From the NCBI RefSeq assembly GCF_902167705.1, contig NZ_CABHMZ010000019.1:1-64000 (forward strand): a stretch of DNA of 64,000 nt. Direction: 5' to 3'. The notes under the pieces are model-generated. The model saw only the letters and a list, made by a program, of their open reading frames with translations, was not told the DNA's origin and ran no database searches. The position numbers were made by a program, and so were the translations under genes. Position 1 is the stretch's first letter, and the number at the start of each line of letters is the position of its first letter. This stretch comes from Streptococcus constellatus. Its GTDB lineage: Bacteria > Bacillota > Bacilli > Lactobacillales > Streptococcaceae. Of the stretch, positions 1 through 8,379 are shown piece after piece.

Positions 1-826
1 TGGTTATTCCGCAGTCTTAGCACAGGAACAGTACGACCACAGGGCTAAGCAAAAAGGTCGGAAGTCTTGTTTAACACCAAAGTTGAAAAAGGAAATTGAG
101 AACGGTTTAAAATCCTCCTGGTCGCCTGAACAGATTTGTGGGCGCTATCAGCTTGAACAAAAGCCAATGGTAGCTTTTAAAACCATCTATAACTGGCTCT
201 ATGCTGGTTTGATTGATCTGGATTTAAGCGTCCTCCGTCGTAAAGGAAGAACTCGACAACCCAAAGAAACACGTGGGACATTTAGGATTGGCACGCCGAT
301 TGCCAAACGTCCTAAAGAGGTTCGGAATCGTGAAACTTTTGGCCACTGGGAGCTTGATACTGTAGTGTCTTCCAGAGGCAAAAGCAAGGGGTGTTTAGCG
401 ACTTTTCTAGAGCGAAAAACTCGTTTTTACTTAGCCTTCAAGATACCAGATAGAACAGCCAAAGCCATGTTTTCAGCCATCGAACAACTTTGTAAGCTAT
501 TTCCAAAAGAGACTCTTAAAACCTTCACTTCAGACAGGGGAAAAGAGTTCGCCTGCTATCCTCTAGTAGAGAATTTAGGAATTTCCTTTTTCTTTGCGGA
601 CGCCTATTCATCTTGGCAGAGAGGAAGTAATGAAAACGCAAATGGCTTACTAAGAGAATATTTCCCAAAGAAAACAGATTTAGCTGCTATCTCTGATGAG
701 GCTTTGAACAAGGCCTTATATGATATCAATCACCGACCACGAAAATGTTTAGCTTACAGAACTGCTTATGAAGCTCTAGTGGATGAGTTAGAGTAAATGT
801 TGCACTTATTCTTGCAATTTATCTTT
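1..826 (+). mobile_element. IS30-family insertion sequence, right part
   Basis: The transposase frame stops at 796 and is followed by GTTGCACTTATTCTTGCAAT at about 800-819, which looks like the right terminal inverted repeat. The left end lies before base 1, so the inverted-repeat pairing and any target duplication cannot be checked. The element boundary is placed near 820-826, where a truncated minus-strand reading frame begins. Confidence 0.7.
2..796 (+). CDS. IS30-family transposase, 5' end outside window
   Basis: DDE transposase of the IS30 family. The frame is open from base 2 (GYSAVLAQEQYDH...), so the gene begins upstream of the window; the TTG at base 83 is internal and not a start. 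The IS30 catalytic core is visible: GHWELDTV (first Asp), FTSDRGKEF (second Asp) and SSWQRGSNENANG (catalytic Glu), followed by the usual tail with NHRPRKCL. The visible part reaches the natural stop with no frameshift, so the enzyme may be active. The helix-turn-helix N-terminus is not in view. IS1239-type elements of streptococci are the likely closest group (inference). Confidence 0.93.
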   Translation, partial: GYSAVLAQEQYDHRAKQKGRKSCLTPKLKKEIENGLKSSWSPEQICGRYQLEQKPMVAFKTIYNWLYAGLIDLDLSVLRRKGRTRQPKETRGTFRIGTPIAKRPKEVRNRETFGHWELDTVVSSRGKSKGCLATFLERKTRFYLAFKIPDRTAKAMFSAIEQLCKLFPKETLKTFTSDRGKEFACYPLVENLGISFFFADAYSSWQRGSNENANGLLREYFPKKTDLAAISDEALNKALYDINHRPRKCLAYRTAYEALVDELE

Positions 827-945
827 TCAAAATCTTCCTGCGCAATGCTGACGTAAATCGTATCACTAGAATCTTTGATAAAAGCCATAACCGTACGGTC
901 CAGCTGTTCAAATAAACCAAGTGTTTCAAAAGGAACTGTTTGCAT
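826..945 (-). pseudogene. 5' remnant of a gene cut by the IS30 element
   Basis: Reading from an ATG at 945 on the minus strand gives about 40 codons (MQTVPFETLGLFEQLDRTV...) with protein-like composition. The frame then runs into the IS end and stops inside it. It is not a full ORF and I do not recognise the family. The frame is open for about 18 codons upstream of the ATG, so the true start is uncertain. It lies downstream of the lplA terminator and is therefore a separate unit from the aco operon. The rest of the gene, if kept, would lie to the left of the IS. Confidence 0.5.
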
Positions 946-1060
946 AGAACTCTTACTTGTTAAATATCCACCAGAAAATAGAAAAGTGATTGATTTTTAA
1001 CAAGTATAACCTCTCTTTCTTCACTCTTTATCCTTTATTCTATCACAAATATTTTACAAA

Positions 1061-1088
1061 AAGATAACCTAAGCATACAGGTTATCTT
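1061..1088 (-). terminator. Rho-independent terminator of aco-lplA operon
   Basis: Perfect 10-bp stem (AAGATAACCT / AGGTTATCTT) with an 8-base loop, and a T-rich tail on both sides, so it can work in either direction. It lies 24 bases past the lplA stop and closes the five-gene aco operon. Confidence 0.85.
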
Positions 1089-1111
1089 TTTTTGTTGACA
1101 AAGGGGCTGTG

Positions 1112-2101
1112 TCAGCCCACAATCGCTTCTGCAATATCTTCTTGGCTAATTCCAGCGAAATAGCGAGCAATATCTAGTTTTTCAAGAGCATGTAGAACGT
1201 CCTCGCGCTCATACTTGACGCCTTTCAAAATTTCTTCTACTGCTGCCACATCTTCGATTCCAAAGAAATCTCCGTAAATTTTGATGTTTTCGATTTTTGA
1301 CTGAACAACATTGGCAAAGATTTCCACTTTACCGCTAGTAAATTTGGTGACACGACGAACATTGTATTCTGGTGATTTGCCATAATTCCAATCCCAAGTA
1401 GCAAATTTGGTTTCCTTGATGTGGTTGATTTCAGCTAGTTCATCATCGGAGAAGACATATTCTGTCATTTCTGGATATTCTTTCTTCATGTAGTCTAGCA
1501 GGAGGTCACGAAATTGCTCGACAGTAATCTTTTCAGGCAATTCATCAACGATATTGGTTACACGAGCTCGAACAGATTTGACACCTTTGGACTCGAACTT
1601 GTCCTTGGAAACTTTTAGGGCATTCGCCAAGACAGATAATTCGACGTCAAACAGCAAGCAACCGTGGTGCATGATTCGGCCATTGATGTAAGCCTGAGCA
1701 TTGCCACAGAATTTTTTTCCGTCAATTTCCAGATCGTTACGCCCTGTAAATTCTGCTTTTACACCTAATTCTTCCAAAGTCTTGATGACCGGAATAGAGA
1801 AGCTCTTAAAATCAAAGGCTTTGTTCTCAGATTCTTTGGAAATAATGGTGTAGTTGAGATTGTTATAGTCATGATAGACAGCTCCGCCTCCGCTGATACG
1901 ACGAACAACCTCAATGCCATGCTCTCGGACATAGTCGCGATTGATTTCTTCGATGGTATTCTGATGACGTCCGACAATGATAGACGGTTTATTGATCCAA
2001 AGCAAGAAAATCATATCTTCATCAAGGAGATGCTTGAAGGCATACTCCTCAAGAGCAATGTTAAAAGCTGTATCATTACTGTTGTTAATAATGTATTTCA
2101 T
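1112..2101 (-). CDS. lplA: Lipoate-protein ligase A
   Basis: Attaches lipoate via lipoyl-AMP to the conserved lysine of lipoyl domains. The BPL/LplA catalytic domain is shown by RRISGGGAVYHD (about residues 66-77), the lipoate/ATP-binding loop, and by GRNDLEIDGKKFCGNAQ; a C-terminal accessory domain follows. The 329 aa length is normal for streptococcal LplA. It is the last gene of the aco operon, 14 bases after the E3 gene, whose N-terminal lipoyl domain is the obvious substrate. Confidence 0.95.
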   Translation of the reverse strand: MKYIINNSNDTAFNIALEEYAFKHLLDEDMIFLLWINKPSIIVGRHQNTIEEINRDYVREHGIEVVRRISGGGAVYHDYNNLNYTIISKESENKAFDFKSFSIPVIKTLEELGVKAEFTGRNDLEIDGKKFCGNAQAYINGRIMHHGCLLFDVELSVLANALKVSKDKFESKGVKSVRARVTNIVDELPEKITVEQFRDLLLDYMKKEYPEMTEYVFSDDELAEINHIKETKFATWDWNYGKSPEYNVRRVTKFTSGKVEIFANVVQSKIENIKIYGDFFGIEDVAAVEEILKGVKYEREDVLHALEKLDIARYFAGISQEDIAEAIVG

Positions 2102-2115
2102 CTCAATCGTGCCTC

Positions 2116-3816
2116 TTATCTTTTCTTCGGAGCATGAATAGCCAGGCCAAGTACGTCTGCAAATGCTTCGTACATAACTTCTGAGAATGTCGGATGACCG
2201 TGAATGGTTTTGAGCATTTCTTCTACTGTTATTTCCATTTCGATGATAGTAGAGGCTTCATTGATTAACTCAGCTGCAGCAGGACCGATGATGTGAACAC
2301 CGAGAACTTCTCCGTATTTCTTATCAGCAATCACCTTGACAAATCCTTGAGCAGCATCAGATGCAATTGCTCGTCCGTTTGCTGCGAAGTTGAATTTACC
2401 GATAGCTATATCGTATTTTTCACGAGCTTGTTCTTCTGTCAGACCGACTGCCGCAACTTCTGGTAAAGTGTAGATAGCTGCTGGAGTTAGATTTAATTTA
2501 GCAACTACGTGATTGCCTTTGAGAGCGTTCTCTGCAGCTACTTCTCCCATACGAAAAGCTGCATGCGCCAACATCTTGGTACCGTTAATATCTCCAGGCG
2601 CGTAAATTCCTGAAACAGAAGTTTCCATATATTCATTGACCCTGATACGACCGCGGTCTAGTTCAAAGTCAACCTCGCCAATTCCCTCCAAATCAGGCAC
2701 TCGTCCGATAGAAAGCAAAGCTTTATCAGCTATGATATCTTCCTTTCCTGCAACTTTGATGCGGAGCTTGCCATTTTCTTCGATAATTTCTTCCAACTTG
2801 GTCTCTGTCAAAATGGTCATGCCCTTGCGCTCAAGAATGATCCGAAGGTTTTTAGAGACTTCTGCATCCATAGCTGGAACAATCCGATTCATCATTTCGA
2901 CAACCGTCACCTTACTACCAAAGGTCATAAAAGCCTGTCCTAGCTCAATACCAACAACGCCACCACCAATGATTACTAAACTTTCTGGAACTTCCTTCAT
3001 ATCTAGAATATCATCGCTAGTCATAACAAGTGGTGATTCCATTCCTGGAACGTTAATCTTGCTGACTTTTGATCCACCAGCTAAGATAATCTTCTTGGTC
3101 TCAAGAAGTTCAGCACCATTCACCAAGACATTCTTATCTTTGGTAATGGTACCAATTCCTTTGTAAACATCAACGCCGTAGCTGCGAAGCAGACCTGCAA
3201 CGCCTCCGACAAGTGTATTGACAACCTTGTTTTTAGTTTCCAGAACTTTATCCATATTGACGGTAAAGTTTGGATTTTCAATGATAATACCACGGTTGGC
3301 TGCATGGCCCAGATTTTCGATAATCTCTGCATTGTGGAGATAGGTCTTGGTCGGGATACAGCCGCGATTGAGGCAGGTACCGCCCAGTTCAGACTTTTCG
3401 ACCAGGGCGATCTTGCCACCTAATTGAGCGGCTTTAATCGCTGCCACATAACCAGCTGGTCCGCCACCAATAACCACAATATCATAAGCGTCATCACTCT
3501 TGCCATCATGATTTGCAGAAGTCGCAGCAGGTGTAGCTGTTTCTGCGGGAGCAGCAGTTGCACTTGGGATATTTTCTCCTTCTTCGCCTAGATAACCGAT
3601 AACTTCCGTTACAGGAACAGTCTCACCGTCTCCTTTCAAGATAGCAATCAGATAGCCGTCTTCCTCTGCTTCTAACTCCATGCTGACTTTATCTGTCATG
3701 ATTTCCAGAAGGATTTCTCCTTCTTTTACAAATTCGCCAACTTTTTTATTCCATTGAACAATCTGTCCTTCTGTCATATCAACGCCGGCTTTTGGCATAA
3801 TTACTTCTAAGGCCAT
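2116..3816 (-). CDS. lpdA: Dihydrolipoyl dehydrogenase (E3) with N-terminal lipoyl domain
   Basis: E3 of a 2-oxoacid/acetoin dehydrogenase complex; it reoxidises dihydrolipoamide with FAD and NAD+. Residues 1-80 form a lipoyl domain, with its lysine in IMTDKVSME. An Ala/Pro/Thr-rich linker (about 85-105) leads to the flavoprotein part: GGGPAGYVAA (FAD), GGTCLNRGCIPTK (redox CxxxxC), IIGGGVVGIE (NAD), YAPGDINGTKMLAHAA, and the dimerisation domain with HGHPTFSEV (active-site His-Glu). At 566 aa it is about 100 residues longer than plain E3 because of the lipoyl fusion. The downstream E2 has no lipoyl domain, so this fused domain probably carries the swinging arm. Also known as acoL. Confidence 0.96.
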   Translation of the reverse strand: MALEVIMPKAGVDMTEGQIVQWNKKVGEFVKEGEILLEIMTDKVSMELEAEEDGYLIAILKGDGETVPVTEVIGYLGEEGENIPSATAAPAETATPAATSANHDGKSDDAYDIVVIGGGPAGYVAAIKAAQLGGKIALVEKSELGGTCLNRGCIPTKTYLHNAEIIENLGHAANRGIIIENPNFTVNMDKVLETKNKVVNTLVGGVAGLLRSYGVDVYKGIGTITKDKNVLVNGAELLETKKIILAGGSKVSKINVPGMESPLVMTSDDILDMKEVPESLVIIGGGVVGIELGQAFMTFGSKVTVVEMMNRIVPAMDAEVSKNLRIILERKGMTILTETKLEEIIEENGKLRIKVAGKEDIIADKALLSIGRVPDLEGIGEVDFELDRGRIRVNEYMETSVSGIYAPGDINGTKMLAHAAFRMGEVAAENALKGNHVVAKLNLTPAAIYTLPEVAAVGLTEEQAREKYDIAIGKFNFAANGRAIASDAAQGFVKVIADKKYGEVLGVHIIGPAAAELINEASTIIEMEITVEEMLKTIHGHPTFSEVMYEAFADVLGLAIHAPKKR

Positions 3817-3846
3817 GTTTTTATTTTCCTCTCATTTTAACTTTTT

Positions 3847-4890
3847 TTACACCAACATTGAAATCGGATCTTCAATCAGTGCTTTTAGGTCTTTCATGAA
3901 TTTAGCACCTGCCATACCGTCCACAACTCGGTGGTCAATGGTTAATCCAAGACTCATGATTGGTCGAATAACAATCTCTCCGTTCACTACGACTGGTTTT
4001 TCAACGGTTGAGCTAACTCCCAAAATCGCCGAATTGGGCTGATTGATAATTGGTCCGAACGATTGAACACCAAACATTCCTAGATTACTAATCGTAAAAG
4101 TTGAGTTTTGCAATTCACTTGGTGCTAATTTTCCATTTAAAGTCCGTTCAATCACATCCTTAAAGGCAACGACTAACTCAGACAGACTCATTTTTTCGGC
4201 ATTGTAAACCACCGGTGTCATAAGCCCGTTGTCCATACCAACAGCCATAGCCAGATTAACATAATTGTGCATAATAATAGTTTGCCCGTCCTCTGTCAGA
4301 GACGAATTAAGATAAGGGTGCTTCATCAAAGTTTTGACAACTGCCATAGAAAGCAAATCCGTGACCGTAATTTTCTTTCCTGTCGCTTCCATAATTGTCT
4401 CTAAAACCTTCTTGCGTAGCGCCAGCAGCTCTGTCATATCTACATCATAATTGAGAGTGAAAGTTGGTGCTGTCAGATAAGAATCCACCATTCGTTTTGC
4501 AATGACCTTCCGCATTGGCGTCATTGGAAGGCGTTCAATTTCTCCATAAGGAGTGATGGTGTCAGGTATTTCTTCCCCTTTCTCAATCTGAGCAGGTGAC
4601 TTGATGCTGTCTGACTCAACATTTTCAGGCAGCAAAGCCAGAATATCCTTTTTCATAATCTTGCCGTGCACGCCTGTCCCTTGGATTTCCTGCCAAGCAA
4701 TATTATGCTCTTTCGCAATCCGTTTTGCAAGCGGGGATATTTTTACAACATTTTTTACTTTATAATTTTCTACATCTTCTTGATGAACACGACCATTGGC
4801 TCCTGAACCAAGTACATCGTAGAGGTTGATGCCCAGTTCATCTGCTAACTTTCGAGCCGCAGGGGTCGCTCTTAATTTTTTGTCATCCAT
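3847..4890 (-). CDS. acoC: E2 acyltransferase of the dehydrogenase complex, no lipoyl domain
   Basis: Dihydrolipoamide acetyltransferase. I chose the ATG at 4890 (MDDKKLRATPAARK), which has GAGAGA just upstream and gives 347 aa, the pneumococcal length; a longer frame begins at 4929. Two peripheral subunit-binding domains come first (LRATPAARKLADELGI... and ISPLAKRIAKEHNIAWQEI), then the catalytic domain ending in TIDHRVVDGMAGAKFM, with the active-site His and Asp. No N-terminal lipoyl domain is present, whereas textbook E2 proteins have one to three. Its place is apparently taken by the domain on E3. It sits between acoB and the E3 gene. Confidence 0.94.
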   Translation of the reverse strand: MDDKKLRATPAARKLADELGINLYDVLGSGANGRVHQEDVENYKVKNVVKISPLAKRIAKEHNIAWQEIQGTGVHGKIMKKDILALLPENVESDSIKSPAQIEKGEEIPDTITPYGEIERLPMTPMRKVIAKRMVDSYLTAPTFTLNYDVDMTELLALRKKVLETIMEATGKKITVTDLLSMAVVKTLMKHPYLNSSLTEDGQTIIMHNYVNLAMAVGMDNGLMTPVVYNAEKMSLSELVVAFKDVIERTLNGKLAPSELQNSTFTISNLGMFGVQSFGPIINQPNSAILGVSSTVEKPVVVNGEIVIRPIMSLGLTIDHRVVDGMAGAKFMKDLKALIEDPISMLV

Positions 4891-5004
4891 GATCTCTCTC
4901 ATTCTTAAATAATTCATTGGTTGAGGCACTATTTGCCCTATTTCTTTGTTTTCACAAAGTTTCTACTGTTAATATTAGCAAAAATCGGGGGTAAATTTTT
5001 AATT

Positions 5005-5032
5005 GTTTTACATAATTAAGGTTATGTAAAAC
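5005..5032 (-). other. Intercistronic hairpin between acoB and acoC
   Basis: Perfect 11-bp inverted repeat (GTTTTACATAA / TTATGTAAAAC) with a 6-base spacer, in the only long gap (165 bases) inside the aco operon. The T-run after it on the minus strand is short, so it may act as a partial terminator, an RNA-processing site or an operator. Confidence 0.5.
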
Positions 5033-5055
5033 TAAATTTGCCGTTTATTTCCAGT

Positions 5056-6048
5056 TTACTCTTTATGATAAGTCTTACGGATAGCATCTTTGATACTTTC
5101 AACTGTCGGAATCATAGCGTTTTCAAGGTTTTGAGCATAGGGCATAGGAACATCTTCGCCAGCACAGCGGTGAATTGGTGCATCCAAATAGTCAAATGCT
5201 TCTGATTCAGAAATGATAGCGGAAATTTCACCGATATAACCACTGGTTTTGTGGGCATCATTGACCAGAACGACTTTTCCTGTTTTTTTGACTGAGTTGA
5301 TAATGATATCCTTGTCCAGAGGTACCAAAGTACGTGGATCCACCACTTCTACCGAAATGCCTTCTTCTGTCAATTCTTCAGCTGCTTGCATGACTCTACG
5401 GAGCATTTTCCCATAAGTCACAACTGTCACGTCCGTTCCCTTTTTTTTGATGTCACCAACACCGAGAGGAATTGTATAATCAAGGTCAAGTGGAACTTCT
5501 CCCTTTTGGTTGAATTCTGATTTGTACTCAAGGATAATAACAGGATTGTTATCGCGGATTGAGGATTTTAACAAGCCTTTCATATCTGTAGGAGTGCCTG
5601 GTGCCACGACCTTTAAGCCCGGAATGTGTGTAAACCAAGATTCCAAAGATTGCGAGTGTTGAGCAGCTGAACCGACACCATTTCCAGCTGCGCAGCGGAT
5701 TGTCATCGGAACCTGACCTTTACCACCGAACATATAACGTGTTTTAGCGGCTTGGTTGACAATTGCATCCATGGCAATCACAGAAAAGTCCATGAAGGTC
5801 ATATCTACAATCGGGCGTAGTCCAGTCATTGCTGCTCCTGCTGCAGCTCCCGAAATAGCTGCTTCAGAAATTGGACAATCACGTACTCGTTCTGGACCGA
5901 ATTCTTCTAACATTCCGACGGATGTTCCGAAATCTCCTCCGAAAATGCCGACATCTTCTCCTATTAACAACACATTTTCATCAAGACGCATTTCCTCAGA
6001 CATGGCAAGGATAATGGTGTCACGGAAGGACATTGTTTTTGTTTCCAT
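5056..6048 (-). CDS. acoB: E1 beta subunit, pyruvate/acetoin dehydrogenase
   Basis: Beta subunit of the thiamine-diphosphate E1 enzyme. Transketolase-type pyrimidine-binding domain: LIGEDVGIFGGDFGTS, RVRDCPISEAAISGAAAGAA and the conserved GVGSAAQHSQSLE. C-terminal transketolase domain: VEVVDPRTLVPLD and HRCAGEDVPMPYA. The 330 aa length fits the family. It follows the alpha gene by 20 bases. Sequence alone cannot decide whether pyruvate or acetoin is the main substrate; pneumococcal homologues act as pyruvate dehydrogenase. Confidence 0.95.
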   Translation of the reverse strand: METKTMSFRDTIILAMSEEMRLDENVLLIGEDVGIFGGDFGTSVGMLEEFGPERVRDCPISEAAISGAAAGAAMTGLRPIVDMTFMDFSVIAMDAIVNQAAKTRYMFGGKGQVPMTIRCAAGNGVGSAAQHSQSLESWFTHIPGLKVVAPGTPTDMKGLLKSSIRDNNPVIILEYKSEFNQKGEVPLDLDYTIPLGVGDIKKKGTDVTVVTYGKMLRRVMQAAEELTEEGISVEVVDPRTLVPLDKDIIINSVKKTGKVVLVNDAHKTSGYIGEISAIISESEAFDYLDAPIHRCAGEDVPMPYAQNLENAMIPTVESIKDAIRKTYHKE

Positions 6049-6068
6049 TATTATTCAATCTCCTCTCT

Positions 6069-7037
6069 TTAATCTGCATAAATATCTTCAAAAGCTGACT
6101 CAAGTGGTGGGAATGGACTTTCTTCCGCGAATTTTACAGATGCTTCTACTGCTTCTTTAACCTCTGCTTGGATAGCCTCTAACTCTTCATCGCTTACAAT
6201 CTGATTTGCTAGCAAGTATTTACGAAGATTTTCGATTGGGTCTTTTTTCTTCCACTCTTCTACTTCTTCGCGCGTCCGATATTTACCAGGGTCAGATGAA
6301 GAATGGCCCAACCAGCGATAAGTGACACTTTCAATCAAGACAGGTCCATTACCACTTCGAACATGTTTAACAGCCTTTTGAAAACCTTCATAGACATCGA
6401 TGACATTGTTCCCGTCTGGAATAAACATCCCAGGAATGCCATAAGCGGCACTGCGCTCGTGAATGTGCTCTATATTGGTCATTTTCTTAATATCCGCAGA
6501 AATACCATAACCATTATTGATACAATAAAAAATCACTGGCAACTTCCAAATAGAGGCCATATTAACTGCTTCATGAAAAACACCTTCGTTCGTTGCTCCG
6601 TCACCAAAGAAACAAACGACAATCTTTCCTGTATGGTGCATTTGCTGAGTAAGGGCTGCACCGACTGCAATTCCCATACCTCCGCCGACAATACCATTTG
6701 CCCCTAAATTTCCAGCATCCAAATCAGCAATGTGCATGGAGCCGCCTTTTCCTTTGCAGGTTCCATTGTATTTGCCCATGATTTCTGCCATCATGCCATT
6801 TAGGTCAATTCCTTTAGCAATCGCCTGACCATGACCACGATGGTTAGATGTAATCAAATCATCAGGATCGAGGGCCAACATAGCTCCAACACTTGCTGCT
6901 TCTTCTCCAACTGAAAAGTGAGTCATACCTGGAACTTTCCCCTTTTTTACGAGTTGAGCAATTTTCAAGTCCATCCGACGGATTTCTTCCATCTTCCGAA
7001 ACATCTCTAATAAGAGATTTTTATCTAACATTGCCAT
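6069..7037 (-). CDS. acoA: E1 alpha subunit, pyruvate/acetoin dehydrogenase
   Basis: Thiamine-diphosphate-binding alpha subunit. The ThDP motif GDGATNEGVFHEAVN runs to the Asn-Asn of FYCINNGYGIS; SVGEEAASVGA and the TYRWLGHSSSDPGKYR phosphorylation-loop region are also present. Start chosen at 7037 (MAMLDKNLL), behind AAAGGT, giving 322 aa as in pneumococcus; an in-frame start at 7073 lacks a ribosome site. First gene of acoA-acoB-acoC-E3-lplA, with a good promoter 37 bases upstream. Confidence 0.95.
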   Translation of the reverse strand: MAMLDKNLLLEMFRKMEEIRRMDLKIAQLVKKGKVPGMTHFSVGEEAASVGAMLALDPDDLITSNHRGHGQAIAKGIDLNGMMAEIMGKYNGTCKGKGGSMHIADLDAGNLGANGIVGGGMGIAVGAALTQQMHHTGKIVVCFFGDGATNEGVFHEAVNMASIWKLPVIFYCINNGYGISADIKKMTNIEHIHERSAAYGIPGMFIPDGNNVIDVYEGFQKAVKHVRSGNGPVLIESVTYRWLGHSSSDPGKYRTREEVEEWKKKDPIENLRKYLLANQIVSDEELEAIQAEVKEAVEASVKFAEESPFPPLESAFEDIYAD

Positions 7038-7073
7038 ATTTTTTACCTTTCTAAACTTGATTTCTACAATCAC

Positions 7074-7102
7074 ATTCTAACCAATCCTAAAAAAACTGTC
7101 AA
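7074..7102 (-). promoter_or_regulatory. Sigma-70 promoter of the aco operon
   Basis: On the minus strand: TTGACA (7102-7097), 17-base spacer, TAGAAT (7079-7074). Consensus -35 and near-consensus -10 placed 37 bases before the acoA start. Confidence 0.75.
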
Positions 7103-7125
7103 AATTTATGCTTGCAGAATTTCAC

Positions 7126-7166
7126 AATTCAAATCAGCTCGCCTTACTGGCAAGCTGATTTGAATT
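7126..7166 (-). terminator. Long hairpin downstream of the ATP-grasp gene
   Basis: Perfect 14-bp inverted repeat (AATTCAAATCAGCT / AGCTGATTTGAATT) with a 13-base loop that can pair further (GCC/GGC). It lies between the ATP-grasp stop and the aco promoter. There is no clear U-tract, so it may be a terminator or an operator. Confidence 0.5.
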
Positions 7167-7199
7167 GATTGAACTAAAATTTCACAAATTACTGTTTTT

Positions 7200-8360
7200 C
7201 TACTTTTTTCCAAAATCCTCTATCATTTGATCGATTTCCGAACGACTTGGTGTTGTCAAAATATAATGAACATCTCCTTGTAAGTCTGCAAATGCCTTTG
7301 GCATGATTTTGACCGCTTTTAATTTATCGCCGTACTTCGCACGCAATTCTTCTTCCGAATACACATAATTTGAGGTTGAACGGCGTGAAGTAACCAAGCC
7401 ATATTGTGCTTCAACTTGAGGTTGTGGGAAAGGTTCACCATTCACAATATCTGCATACCCACGATAAAGGTCAATGGAGTGAGCAAAGTTATACAAATCA
7501 ATCGTAAAAGCACCTGCTGGACGATTGTTATATTCTATGGCAATATAATCATCTCCGTCACGGAAAAATTCAATATGGAAGAAACGTTCTTTCATGCCAA
7601 ACGCTTTAATGATAGCTTCTCCATATTGACGTAATTTTGGATCCATGTCTTTTATAATATAATATGAGTTTTCATAATGATTCAAAACTAAGTCTAAAGG
7701 AGTATAAGCATAGTCAAAAGTCGTTGAAAACACAATATTTCCTTTTGAATCCAGTAATCCGTCAAACGTACAAATTTGTCCAGAATCAACGAATTTTTCA
7801 AAGAAATAAACGGTTTGCTTATCCCACTCTTGTTTAAATTGTTCAACATCCTCAGTAGTTTCAAGTTTATAAGTTCCTGCTGCACCAACTCCATTGTCTG
7901 GCTTCGCAATCATCGGAAGTCCAATTTTACTGACAGCCATGTCAACTGCCTGCAAGGTTTTTACAATTTGACCAGGAACGACAGGAACTCCAGCCTTTTT
8001 AAAGAGTTTCTTCATTTCAGACTTAAATTTTGTCTTTTTCAAGTCTTTTGGTTTTGGTCCTACAACATTAAATTGTTCACGCAATTTTGCGTCTTGATCC
8101 AACCAATATTCATTGTGTGACTCAATGCGGTCAATTGGTCCATGCTTGTAAAAAAGGAAAGCTACAGCACGTTTCACTTCATCAAGATTTTCTAGATTTT
8201 CCACACGAAAATATTCTGTTAAAGCATTTTTCAGAGGTTGATCTAATTGATCATAAGGCTCTTGCCCAATCCCTAAAACAGTAATTCCTTTGTTAGCAAG
8301 TTCAACGGTAAATTGTTGAAAATTTTGTGGATAATAAGGTGAAATAACGATATAGTTCAT
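7200..8360 (-). CDS. ATP-grasp domain protein
   Basis: ATP-dependent carboxylate-amine/thiol ligase fold. An N-terminal Rossmann-like part (MNYIVISPYYPQNF... DRIESHNEYWL) precedes the ATP-grasp core: GLPMIAKPDNGVGAAGTYKL (nucleotide loop), FFEKFVDSGQICTFDGLL, and FFHIEFFRDGDDYIAIEYNNRPAGAF, with the Glu/Asn metal ligands. At 386 aa it resembles the single-domain carboxylate ligases of the CarB/PurK class. The substrate is not deducible. It is the last gene of a three-gene unit with two esterases, 19 bases after the second one, which suggests a shared small-molecule or peptide pathway (inference). Confidence 0.85.
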   Translation of the reverse strand: MNYIVISPYYPQNFQQFTVELANKGITVLGIGQEPYDQLDQPLKNALTEYFRVENLENLDEVKRAVAFLFYKHGPIDRIESHNEYWLDQDAKLREQFNVVGPKPKDLKKTKFKSEMKKLFKKAGVPVVPGQIVKTLQAVDMAVSKIGLPMIAKPDNGVGAAGTYKLETTEDVEQFKQEWDKQTVYFFEKFVDSGQICTFDGLLDSKGNIVFSTTFDYAYTPLDLVLNHYENSYYIIKDMDPKLRQYGEAIIKAFGMKERFFHIEFFRDGDDYIAIEYNNRPAGAFTIDLYNFAHSIDLYRGYADIVNGEPFPQPQVEAQYGLVTSRRSTSNYVYSEEELRAKYGDKLKAVKIMPKAFADLQGDVHYILTTPSRSEIDQMIEDFGKK

Positions 8361-8379
8361 AATATTATTTCCTTTCTAA

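Noticed and set aside
2636..3166. 176-aa plus-strand frame inside the E3 gene
   Set aside because: Antisense shadow of the dihydrolipoyl dehydrogenase; Ser/Thr/Ile-rich composition typical of reversed coding DNA.
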